Assembly (NCBI RefSeq): GCF_000424465.1 | Contig: NZ_AUJY01000012.1 | Span: 148,956-212,955 of the forward strand | Source of the DNA: Butyrivibrio hungatei NK4A153 | GTDB lineage: Bacteria; Bacillota; Clostridia; Lachnospirales; Lachnospiraceae | DNA length: 64,000 nt | Direction: 5' to 3' | Part shown: piece after piece, positions 36,590 to 44,424 of the stretch | Numbering within the stretch: position 1 is the first letter of the stretch | Layout: each line of letters starts with the position of its first letter | Notes under the pieces: generated by a model | Told to the model about the DNA's origin: nothing | Database searches by the model: none | The model's input: the letters and a program-made list of their open reading frames with translations, nothing else | Translations under genes and position numbers: made by a program

Positions 36590-36646
36590 CTTAAACAATT
36601 CTTAAAGATTTCCCCTATTGGAACTTAAAAATTTTTTCAATACAAT
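36590..36646 (+). promoter_or_regulatory. Promoter of the third two-component operon with 11-bp direct repeats
   Basis: TTGGAA at 36618-36623 and TACAAT at 36641-36646 are 17 bp apart. Upstream, CTTAAA occurs at 36590 and 36601 (11-bp period) and again at 36624 inside the spacer. The spacing fits binding by an OmpR/PhoB-type regulator, suggesting autoregulation by the gene at 36686. Confidence 0.55.
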
Positions 36647-36685
36647 GTATCTATGATTAATCATTGAAAATATATGGGAGAAAAA

Positions 36686-37420
36686 ATGAACAATATTCTT
36701 ATTTGTGATGATGAAAAGGACATCGTATCCGCGCTTAGGATTTACCTTGAAAGTGAAGGCATGAGTGTTACGGCGGCTTATAACGGAAAAGAAGCGCTTG
36801 AAATAATGCAGAGTCCTATCGGAAATGACATTCATCTTATCCTTATGGATGTGATGATGCCTGAGATGGACGGAATAACTGCAATGGCAGAGATCAGAAG
36901 GATATCCAATGTACCTATAATCATGCTCACTGCAAAAAGTGAGGATGCAGATAAAGTTGTGGGGCTGACGGTCGGAGCAGATGACTATGTTACCAAGCCG
37001 TTTAATCAGGTTGAGCTTATGGCGAGAGTAAAATCCCAGATTCGTCGTTATACAATGCTTGGGGCTAAAGGGACTTCGGAAGTAATAACAAATACAGACA
37101 TGATCACTATCGGCGGTATCGAATTAAATGATAAGGCAAAAGAAGTAACGCTGGATGGAAATCCTGTTTCGCTCACTCCCTTGGAATATGACATATTGAA
37201 ACTATTGATGACTCATCCGGGTGAAGTTTTTTCTCCAAAAGAAATATATACAAGTGTCTGGAAAGAAAACATGATAGGCGCCGAAAGTACGGTAGCTGTT
37301 CATATCAGACATCTTAGAGAGAAATTGGAATATGACAGTACAGATCCCAGATATTTAATAGCTGTCTGGGGGCGAGGATATAAGATTGAGAAGGGAACAC
37401 CTCGGGAAAGGAAAGTGTAA
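36686..37420 (+). CDS. OmpR/PhoB-type response regulator
   Basis: The 244-residue regulator has a receiver with ICDDEKDI, Asp55 (ILMDVMMPE), MLTAKSE and Lys in YVTKPFNQ, and a winged-helix DNA-binding domain ending AVWGRGYKIEK. The ATG at 36686 is preceded by GGGAG; the in-frame ATG 12 nt upstream overlaps that site. Its stop overlaps the start of the lipoprotein gene (TAATG). It is probably the partner of the kinase at 38109 and may bind the CTTAAA repeats in its own promoter. Confidence 0.94.
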   Translation: MNNILICDDEKDIVSALRIYLESEGMSVTAAYNGKEALEIMQSPIGNDIHLILMDVMMPEMDGITAMAEIRRISNVPIIMLTAKSEDADKVVGLTVGADDYVTKPFNQVELMARVKSQIRRYTMLGAKGTSEVITNTDMITIGGIELNDKAKEVTLDGNPVSLTPLEYDILKLLMTHPGEVFSPKEIYTSVWKENMIGAESTVAVHIRHLREKLEYDSTDPRYLIAVWGRGYKIEKGTPRERKV

Positions 37421-38091
37421 TGAAAAAAAGAACTGGTTTTTTAATAATATCTGCTATGGTGCTTACACTTGCAGGCTGTGGACAGGCGAATCAATCAAAT
37501 ACATCTGATGCATCGAATGCGTCTGACACATCGAATGTGTCAAGTACACCTGAAATATCGAATACATCTGACACATCAAATACACCTGAAATATCGAATG
37601 TAGCAAATACATCGGATACACTGAATGCGGTGGTTATATCTGATCCATCGTATACGATACCGGAATCAGATCTATCTTTTGAATATAACGGAAAGAGCGT
37701 TTCCGTCAAAAATGATGCAAAGAAAAATATTGAAGCTCTCGGTAATCCAACTGAGGAAAAGACTTCACCATATAATGAACTTGACAAATCATATATATTT
37801 GGCAATGCTCCTGATTCAATAGAGCTTTTAACTATTAAAGATAAAACACAGGCAATAGTAATCCATGATTCAAATGTAAAAACTTCCAGAGGCATAGGAG
37901 TGGGAAGTACTTGCGATGATGTAATAGCTGCGTACGGTGGTAAAGCTCCTACCGGCGTGGATGGTATTGATATCTCGATAAAATTCTCTTATAGTTACAA
38001 GAATTACTCGGTTTCATTTGATATTGATGATAAGGACCGTGTGGTAACAGCAATTACCTATTCAAACAATACTATGACCCGTCTGTGGTGA
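37420..38091 (+). CDS. Lipoprotein with Ser/Thr/Asn-rich repeat linker
   Basis: The 223-residue protein has a signal peptide with lipobox LAGC. Residues about 25-75 form a repetitive linker built from (N/D)TS(D/N) units such as SNTSDASNASDTSN and TPEISNTSDTSNTPEIS. A globular C-terminal domain of about 130 residues follows (YTIPESDLSFEYNGKSVSV and a VGSTCDDVIAAYG segment). It sits between a response regulator and its sensor kinase and is coupled to the regulator by overlap, so it may be an extracytoplasmic partner of the kinase. The fold is not recognised. Confidence 0.82.
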   Translation: MKKRTGFLIISAMVLTLAGCGQANQSNTSDASNASDTSNVSSTPEISNTSDTSNTPEISNVANTSDTLNAVVISDPSYTIPESDLSFEYNGKSVSVKNDAKKNIEALGNPTEEKTSPYNELDKSYIFGNAPDSIELLTIKDKTQAIVIHDSNVKTSRGIGVGSTCDDVIAAYGGKAPTGVDGIDISIKFSYSYKNYSVSFDIDDKDRVVTAITYSNNTMTRLW

Positions 38092-38108
38092 CGGATTGAG
38101 GAAAGAAG

Positions 38109-40529
38109 ATGAAACGTTTTTACAGTATAAAAGCAAAAATATTATTGGCAATAGCATGTATATTCTTTACAGTGTGTTTTTTAGTGAGTATAGTTGCAAG
38201 TTATATTATTGGTGCAAAAACATATCATAGTGATGGTTCAACGACATACTCATTTAGAAAAGAAGTTTTTGATGATGCGGGAAAAGCATATGCTGTGCTA
38301 GCTCTTTCTAAATATGATTCCGGATTCAATACCGATCTTTTGAATGGGATGAACTGTTACTATGGAGTTATTGACGGGGCTATATCGGAAGATGCAGATT
38401 TAAATGATAACAGCATATACCTTTATCGAAATTTTGCCGGTGTTTCAGTGCCATCATGGAATAATGAATTATTTATTAATTCATATACAGTAAATGACAA
38501 AACAGTTTTTAATAGAAGTGAACAATTCTTAGGAATGTTCGGGGCGCAGAATAGCATACTTACAGATGCAAGCAGACGTGAGGAAGTATTTGAAGTTCAA
38601 GGTATAGGATACGATACCTTGGGAAGTAAAGCATATGCTTATGCCAATGATCGATTCTTTGCTCTGGATTCATTTTGGTATGGGAGGGTAATGGATGATT
38701 ATGTTGCTGAAGCTCACAATATGGATAGCACTTTTAGTAAAATATGGTCCATGAATAACACGAATGGCGAAGAAGCTACAGAAGAAAATGAAAAGCTTTT
38801 TATTGCAGGCAATGCGTATGATCCTATTTCAAAGTCTATAGAAGACTATAAATTGTGTTTGAATAGTTCCTATGGCCAAAAAGGTATATTGGATGGGGAT
38901 TATGTGGCGGATTTGTCTCCGATTCATGATACTTTAAAAGACATTGACTCTTTTGATGCGGTTGGAACACGTTTTACTTATTTGAATGATCCACCAAAAA
39001 TCAGAAGCGAAGTGGAAAATTCCCAAAACAAGCGTTTTACTTTCATTTGTTTTCCCAATGAAGCTAAACTTTCCACCAAAGGTCATGCAAATGATTATTA
39101 TGCAAAGGCTAAGAAGATTGTCAGCGTAGCATATACGATTAAGCCTTTCATTCCTATAGTCAGTATTATTTCTTTTGTAATGATATGGGTATGTTTGGGG
39201 TTATTTATTAAAGCAGCAGGCCATACAAAGCAGAGCAAAAAAATTGTGGCAGGTCCGTTTGATTGGATTCCGGTAGATTTAGCATTTATTGCGACAGTAG
39301 CTTTGGAACTTATATTCTTAGTAATAATAGCTGAGCTGAAAAATAGATTGGATTATTTGCCGTTTTATAAGGCGCTGGTTGGTATAGGTGGAAGCTTTAT
39401 ACTTGGAATGGCGGTAGGGCTTTGTTTTTGTTCGTTATTTGCAGTAAATTTCAAGCTTCATAGATTGAATAAGAACATGTTTATTATAAAGCTAATGATG
39501 AAATTTGGATGGAAGACGCGGATATGGATTGCTTATGTTTTAATACCTATAATTCTGATTGTGATAAATGTAGCTTTAGAATGGTATGTAGGTGTATGGT
39601 TCGATGGTTTATTTGTTTATTTAATGGATAAGGTGGTACTCGCAGCCTTTATATTCTGGGGAATTCGAAGCTATTCGAAGATAAAAGACTCTGCAGAAAA
39701 ACTTGCGGCGGGAGATATGACAGCACATGTTGATGTAAGGGGAATGCCGCAGTTTATGGAAGAAACCGGAACAGCCCTCAACGATATTCAGGCGGGAATT
39801 GAGATAGCTTTGGCGGAGCGCACAAAGAGTGAGCGCATGAAGACAGAGCTTATTACAAATGTATCTCATGATGTTAAGACGCCTATCACATCCATAATAA
39901 ATTACGTTGATCTTCTCGGTAAAGAGAACCTGGAAAACGAGAATGCAAAAGAATATCTTGAAGTTCTGAACAGACAGTCGCTTCGTCTTAAAAAACTTGT
40001 TGAAGATATTATTGAAGCATCAAAAATCTCCAGCGGAAATATTGAGCTTAATATGGAGGAAGTAAATGCGGAGGTTTTGCTGGATCAGTCTATCGGAGAA
40101 TTCGCGGAACGACTTAAGGAAAAGAAAATAGAAGTCGTTGTTAACAGCTGTGACAGTGAAATGCACCTCATGGCAGACAACAGGTATTTGTGGAGAGTGT
40201 TCGATAATATTATGAGTAATATTGTCAAATATGCTCAGGCAGATACAAGAGCTTATGTAGACCTTGAAAACAATGGCGATAAACTTAGATTTACTTTTAG
40301 GAACACATCCCGTGAACAATTAAACATCTCACCTGAAGAACTGATGGAAAGATTTGTCAGAGGAGATAAATCAAGATATACAGACGGAAACGGACTCGGA
40401 CTCTCTATCGCGAACAGTCTCACTCAGGCAATGGGTGGAACAATGAATATCTTCATAGACGGTGACTTCTTCAAGGTAATTCTTGAATTTGATGCGATTA
40501 TAGAAAATGTTACAGAAAACGAGGATTAA
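38109..40529 (+). CDS. Large membrane sensor histidine kinase
   Basis: The 806-residue kinase has a first membrane helix (residues 10-32), an extracellular domain of about 310 residues, then five further helices (about 350-520), a HAMP-like segment (KLAAGDMTAHVDV), His587 (NVSHDVKTPITSI) and a complete ATPase domain with N box (DNIMSNIVKYA) and G2 (GNGLGLSIANSLTQAMGG). The G1 region is atypical (FRNTSREQLNIS). Position and spacing (17 bp after the lipoprotein) tie it to the regulator at 36686. The ligand is unknown. A 23-codon membrane peptide follows 4 bp after its stop. Confidence 0.92.
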   Translation: MKRFYSIKAKILLAIACIFFTVCFLVSIVASYIIGAKTYHSDGSTTYSFRKEVFDDAGKAYAVLALSKYDSGFNTDLLNGMNCYYGVIDGAISEDADLNDNSIYLYRNFAGVSVPSWNNELFINSYTVNDKTVFNRSEQFLGMFGAQNSILTDASRREEVFEVQGIGYDTLGSKAYAYANDRFFALDSFWYGRVMDDYVAEAHNMDSTFSKIWSMNNTNGEEATEENEKLFIAGNAYDPISKSIEDYKLCLNSSYGQKGILDGDYVADLSPIHDTLKDIDSFDAVGTRFTYLNDPPKIRSEVENSQNKRFTFICFPNEAKLSTKGHANDYYAKAKKIVSVAYTIKPFIPIVSIISFVMIWVCLGLFIKAAGHTKQSKKIVAGPFDWIPVDLAFIATVALELIFLVIIAELKNRLDYLPFYKALVGIGGSFILGMAVGLCFCSLFAVNFKLHRLNKNMFIIKLMMKFGWKTRIWIAYVLIPIILIVINVALEWYVGVWFDGLFVYLMDKVVLAAFIFWGIRSYSKIKDSAEKLAAGDMTAHVDVRGMPQFMEETGTALNDIQAGIEIALAERTKSERMKTELITNVSHDVKTPITSIINYVDLLGKENLENENAKEYLEVLNRQSLRLKKLVEDIIEASKISSGNIELNMEEVNAEVLLDQSIGEFAERLKEKKIEVVVNSCDSEMHLMADNRYLWRVFDNIMSNIVKYAQADTRAYVDLENNGDKLRFTFRNTSREQLNISPEELMERFVRGDKSRYTDGNGLGLSIANSLTQAMGGTMNIFIDGDFFKVILEFDAIIENVTENED

Positions 40530-40533
40530 TGCT

Positions 40534-40605
40534 ATGCTGGATTACTTATTTTACTTTTGTGTAATTATATGGTTCATAGTGCTATATCACTTCGCAGATA
40601 ACTAA
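40534..40605 (+). CDS. Putative 23-residue single-pass membrane peptide
   Basis: ATG at 40534 to TAA at 40603-40605 encodes 23 residues, almost all hydrophobic or aromatic (LDYLFYFCVIIWFIVLYHF core), ending HFADN. GAGG (40521-40524) lies 9 nt upstream, a plausible binding site. It lies 4 bp behind a sensor kinase gene. Small membrane peptides that modulate kinases are known elsewhere. This one is an inference from length, hydrophobicity and position only. Confidence 0.45.
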   Translation: MLDYLFYFCVIIWFIVLYHFADN

Positions 40606-40671
40606 TACTACCGGCCATCCCCTTCATTAAAGGCACAACCTTCGCCTGAAACTTCCCCCCGGCCATACGGC

Positions 40672-40713
40672 TTGACATTTTTGCAAACAATGAACTAAAC
40701 TTGAGGAAGTTTT
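40672..40713 (+). promoter_or_regulatory. Promoter of the metal-uptake operon with overlapping inverted repeat
   Basis: TTGACA at 40672-40677 and TAAACT at 40696-40701 are 18 bp apart. AAACTT-N4-AAGTTT (40698-40713) overlaps the -10 and the start site, a position typical of a repressor operator. The motif is not a standard Zur or AdcR box known to me. Confidence 0.5.
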
Positions 40714-40725
40714 AGGAGAAGTAGC

Positions 40726-41049
40726 ATGAATTATAATGGCGCAGTTGAGAAACATAATAATGTGCGCAGAGTGATAGCGGTATTTGTGGCGGTAGCACTC
40801 AGTTTTACCATGCTCTTTTCCACAATATATATAGTTAAGGAACAGCATCATGAGTGCCATGGCGTAGAGTGTCCCGTATGTCACAATATTGCAAGGTGCG
40901 AGCAGTTTCTTAATCAGATTTCTACAGGTCTTATACATCTTGCTATAAGTGTAGTTGCGGTAATGATCGTCTCGATTATTTTGCCCAGAGAAAATGAGAA
41001 CATTTCTCATCCTACACTTGTCAGCTTCAAGGTACGTCTCGATAATTGA
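40726..41049 (+). CDS. Small membrane protein with Cys/His metal-binding-like segment
   Basis: The 107-residue protein has two membrane helices (about residues 17-38 and 70-90). Between them lies a Cys/His-rich segment, EQHHECHGVECPVCHNIARC, which looks suited to binding zinc. AGGAGAAG lies at a good distance before the ATG. It is the first gene behind the metal-uptake promoter, 91 bp before the substrate-binding protein. Similar short proteins with a C-x(4)-CPxC pattern occur next to zinc transporters in Clostridia (recollection). A role in metal capture or sensing is plausible. A longer open frame on the opposite strand is not supported. Confidence 0.72.
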   Translation: MNYNGAVEKHNNVRRVIAVFVAVALSFTMLFSTIYIVKEQHHECHGVECPVCHNIARCEQFLNQISTGLIHLAISVVAVMIVSIILPRENENISHPTLVSFKVRLDN

Positions 41050-41140
41050 AGTAACCTCTTTTGTGTAGCGTTTTGCTGCTACATGATCATATTTTTTATC
41101 CAATACAATAATAAAAAAATGAATAAGAAAGAGGAATATT

Positions 41141-42229
41141 ATGAAGAAATATATTTCAGTTTTGGTTGCTGCCGTAATGGCAAGCAGCATTATTTGCGCA
41201 TGCGGAAATGGAAATGCTCAGGATGCATCAGCTGCAGGAACATCAGCAGGAAATGCTTCGGAAGCTGTATCTGAGGCAGCAGGCGACAGTGATATAAGCA
41301 TTGTGACAACTATTTTCCCTGAATATGACTGGGTTAAGAATATAGCAGGAGAGAACCCTGCAAATGCAGACATTACAATGCTTCTTGATAGCGGTGTAGA
41401 CCTTCATAGCTATCAGCCCACAGCAGAAGATATTGCTAAGATCTCAAAATGCGACATGTTCATTTATGTTGGCGGAGAGTCTGATGAATGGGTAGATGAT
41501 GCGCTTAAGGAAGCAACCAATAAAGATATGGTAGTTATCAACCTTCTCGACGTACTTGGCGATGACATCAAGGAAGAAGAGATTGTTGAAGGTATGGAGC
41601 ACGAGCACGAACATGAAGAGGGCGAAGAACACGAAGAAGGTGAAGAGCACGAACATGAAGAGGGCGAAGAACACGAAGAAGGTGAAGAAGTAGAATACGA
41701 CGAGCACGTATGGCTCTCACTTAAGAATGCGGCTAAACTTTGCAGTGCCATAAAAGACGGAATGGTTTCTGTTGATGAAGCTAACAAAGACGTTTATGAG
41801 AAGAACGCAAACGACTACATTACAAAGCTTGAAGCTCTTGACGCAGAATATGAGAATGCGGTTAAGGCAGGAAGCAAGAAGACAGTTCTTTTCGCAGACC
41901 GTTTCCCGTTCCGTTACCTTGTTGATGATTACGGACTTGAATATTATGCAGCATTTGTAGGTTGCTCAGCAGAGACTGAAGCAAGCTTTGAAACAATAAC
42001 ATTCCTTTCAAAGAAAGTAGATGAACTCGGACTTGGTTCCATCCTGACCATTGAAGGAAAGGACAAGAAGATTGCCGATACTGTAAAGCAGAACACAGCA
42101 AAGAAGGATCAGAACATCCTTACAATGGATTCTTTGCAGTCAACAACTTCTGATGATGTGGCAAAGGGAGTAACTTATATTTCTGTGATGGAAGGAAATC
42201 TTGAAGTACTTAAGGAAGCGCTTAAATAA
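41141..42229 (+). CDS. znuA: Zinc/manganese ABC transporter substrate-binding lipoprotein (ZnuA/AdcA-like)
   Basis: The 362-residue protein has a signal peptide with lipobox ICAC and a Ser/Ala-rich linker, then the cluster A-1 metal-binding fold: IVTTIFPEYDWVKNIAG, the first ligand in GVDLHSYQPT, a long His/Glu-rich loop (about residues 155-185, repeats of EHEEGEEH) and the second His in DEHVWLSL. The His-rich loop is characteristic of zinc-specific members. It captures metal outside the membrane and hands it to the permease encoded at 42953. AGAGGAA precedes the ATG. Confidence 0.93.
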   Translation: MKKYISVLVAAVMASSIICACGNGNAQDASAAGTSAGNASEAVSEAAGDSDISIVTTIFPEYDWVKNIAGENPANADITMLLDSGVDLHSYQPTAEDIAKISKCDMFIYVGGESDEWVDDALKEATNKDMVVINLLDVLGDDIKEEEIVEGMEHEHEHEEGEEHEEGEEHEHEEGEEHEEGEEVEYDEHVWLSLKNAAKLCSAIKDGMVSVDEANKDVYEKNANDYITKLEALDAEYENAVKAGSKKTVLFADRFPFRYLVDDYGLEYYAAFVGCSAETEASFETITFLSKKVDELGLGSILTIEGKDKKIADTVKQNTAKKDQNILTMDSLQSTTSDDVAKGVTYISVMEGNLEVLKEALK

Positions 42230-42245
42230 AGCGGGAGGTGTTATC

Positions 42246-42956
42246 ATGTCGTTCATTTCCGCGCAGAATCTGTCGCTTGGATACGATAGGACTGTGGTTG
42301 TTGATGATTTAAATTTCATAGTTGAAAAAGGAAACTATCTTTGCATTGTTGGAGAGAATGGCTCAGGTAAGACAACTCTCATGAAAACAATGCTGGGATT
42401 ACAGGCATCTATTGGTGGACAGATTCTGTTCGGTGATGGGCTAAAAAAGAATGAGATAGGCTATCTGCCTCAGCAGACGGTTGTTCAAAGAGATTTTCCG
42501 GCATCCGTATTTGAGATTGTTCTTTCGGGATGTCAGTCTCACATGGGACTACGACCTTTTTATACGGAAAAAGAAAGGAAGATTGCCCGTGAGAATATGG
42601 AGAGGATGGGTATTACCGATCTGAAAAACAGGTGTTACAGAGAGTTATCAGGTGGTCAGCAGCAAAGAGTTCTTTTGGCAAGGGCTCTTTGTGCCACCAC
42701 AAAAGTTCTTCTTCTGGATGAGCCTGTTTCCGGACTTGATCCCAAAGTTACGTTTGAGATGTACGAACTTATAAAAGAACTGAATGACAGCGGAGTTACG
42801 ATAATCATGGTATCGCATGATATAGCCGCTGCCGTTAAGTATGCAAGCCACATACTTCATATCGGGAAAACTTTGTTTTTTGGCACCAAGGATGAGTATG
42901 TATCGAGTAATGTCGGAAAGTTCTTTATGAATATGGAAGGAGGCGAGCTTGCATGA
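42246..42956 (+). CDS. znuC: Zinc/manganese ABC transporter ATP-binding protein
   Basis: The 236-residue ATPase has Walker A GENGSGKTT, Q-loop QQTVVQRDF, signature LSGGQQQRVLLARAL, Walker B VLLLDEPVSGLDP and switch His in MVSHD. The ATG at 42246 follows GGGAGG; the upstream in-frame start lies inside the previous gene. Its stop overlaps the permease start by 4 bp. It energises metal import with the proteins at 41141 and 42953. Confidence 0.93.
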   Translation: MSFISAQNLSLGYDRTVVVDDLNFIVEKGNYLCIVGENGSGKTTLMKTMLGLQASIGGQILFGDGLKKNEIGYLPQQTVVQRDFPASVFEIVLSGCQSHMGLRPFYTEKERKIARENMERMGITDLKNRCYRELSGGQQQRVLLARALCATTKVLLLDEPVSGLDPKVTFEMYELIKELNDSGVTIIMVSHDIAAAVKYASHILHIGKTLFFGTKDEYVSSNVGKFFMNMEGGELA

Positions 42957-43795
42957 TAGAGAAGTTAGTGGAATACTTCCAATATCCGTTTGTTGTTTAT
43001 GCATTTATAGTAGGAACGCTTATAGCACTGTCGTCGTCGCTTCTAGGAGTGACACTTGTTCTTAAGAGATATTCATTTATTGGAGACGGACTTTCGCACG
43101 TTGCTTTCGGAGCGATGGCGATTGCAACTGTATTAAAGATTGCAAACCAGACCGCCGTTATTTTGCCGATAACCGTTATATGCGCCGTTTTCCTTTTAAG
43201 GAGCGGAAATAACGCAAAGATAAAGGGCGATGCCGCAATTGCGATGATCTCTGTCGGAGCGTTGGCATTTGGTTATCTTATCGTAAATAAATTTTCAACC
43301 TCCGCGAATCTTTCGGGAGATGTGTGCAGTACATTGTTTGGTTCGATGTCTATACTTACACTTACGATGTCGGAAGTTATGGTATGTGTGGTGTTGTCGA
43401 TCATTGTTGTGGTATTATTTCTTTTTATGTACAACAAGATATTTGCGGTTACTTTTGATGAGGATTTTGCAAAGGCTACAGGTGTAAAAGCCGATGCCTA
43501 TAACTTTATCATTGCGGTAATGATTGCAGTGATAATAGTGCTTTCCATGAATCTTGTAGGTTCGCTGCTTATATCGGCGCTTGTGATATTCCCCGCGCTC
43601 TCTGCCATGAGTATATTAAAGAATTTCAAAAGCGTTACGATATTTTCGGCAATCTCATCCGTTATATGTGCAATATCAGGAATGCTCATATCGATGCTTG
43701 CCGGAACGCCTGTCGGATCTACTATTGTAGCGGTTGATGTTTTTGTATTTGCGGTGGCTTATTTTATCGGAAAAGGAACAGGAGGAAAAGCATGA
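42953..43795 (+). CDS. znuB: Zinc/manganese ABC transporter permease (ABC-3 family)
   Basis: The 280-residue protein has about eight membrane helices and the ABC-3 pattern: the early SSLLGVTLVLKRYSFIGDGL, ALGxxxVA-like SHVAFGAMAI and the late GSLLISALVIFPALSA. It forms the membrane channel of the importer. It overlaps the ATPase gene upstream and the lipoprotein gene downstream, each by 4 bp, so the operon is tightly coupled. Confidence 0.93.
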   Translation: MIEKLVEYFQYPFVVYAFIVGTLIALSSSLLGVTLVLKRYSFIGDGLSHVAFGAMAIATVLKIANQTAVILPITVICAVFLLRSGNNAKIKGDAAIAMISVGALAFGYLIVNKFSTSANLSGDVCSTLFGSMSILTLTMSEVMVCVVLSIIVVVLFLFMYNKIFAVTFDEDFAKATGVKADAYNFIIAVMIAVIIVLSMNLVGSLLISALVIFPALSAMSILKNFKSVTIFSAISSVICAISGMLISMLAGTPVGSTIVAVDVFVFAVAYFIGKGTGGKA

Positions 43796-44424
43796 TGAAA
43801 AAAATGAGATATATAGCAGTGATGACATTGGTTGTGCTTATTACTTCGGGATGCGCAGATGATTCAAGTGCGGTAAGCTCAAGGCCCGGAAGCGGTGCAA
43901 AAACTGTTGATGATGTGATCGCTGAGCAGATGGCTGCAAGTGATATGTCGTCTTTGATCGCAGAGTACGGAGAATATGAAGAGGATGATGATGCTTCTTA
44001 TGGTGACACTTCGGGCGCTTCGGATAACTCGGCGGCTGCAACAAGTTTTCATACCGCGGAAGAGATTAAGGTGGACGGAGATTACGTCGATCTGACCAAA
44101 CAGTCTTCGACAATGATATACACAACTGTTTATAACATGATGTATTATCCTGAAAATTTCGTTGGAAAGACTATCAAGATGACGGGAAATTATTCCGAGT
44201 ATGTTGCCGAGGATACGGGTAAGCGCTATTTTGCCTGCATTATAAAAGATGCCACGGCGTGCTGCTCGCAGGGAGTTGAGTTTGAACTTACAAGTGATTA
44301 CAAATTTCCCGATAATTACCCGAAGGAAGAGGATCCGATAACGGTAGAAGGAGTCTTTGATTTGTATGAAGAGGGGCAGTATCAGTACTGTACACTCAGA
44401 AATGCCAAACTATGTGAATCATAG
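43792..44424 (+). CDS. Lipoprotein with OB-fold-like domain in the metal-uptake operon
   Basis: The 210-residue protein has a signal peptide with lipobox ITSGC, an acidic Ser/Asp/Glu-rich linker (about residues 30-85) and a C-terminal domain (about 110-208) with the strand pattern of an OB fold (FVGKTIKMTGNYSEY, then FACIIKDATACCSQGVEFEL). The Cys-Cys pair in that domain resembles the C-terminal part of YcgQ/TIGR03943-like proteins often found with zinc genes (recollection). It overlaps the permease gene by 4 bp and is probably an accessory to metal uptake. The stop codon overlaps the stop of the convergent GGDEF gene by 6 bp. Confidence 0.75.
   Translation: MMKKMRYIAVMTLVVLITSGCADDSSAVSSRPGSGAKTVDDVIAEQMAASDMSSLIAEYGEYEEDDDASYGDTSGASDNSAAATSFHTAEEIKVDGDYVDLTKQSSTMIYTTVYNMMYYPENFVGKTIKMTGNYSEYVAEDTGKRYFACIIKDATACCSQGVEFELTSDYKFPDNYPKEEDPITVEGVFDLYEEGQYQYCTLRNAKLCES

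Noticed and set aside
40627..41190. 187-codon minus-strand frame opposite the first metal-operon gene
   Set aside because: No usable start site and it lies opposite a well-supported gene with promoter and ribosome binding site.
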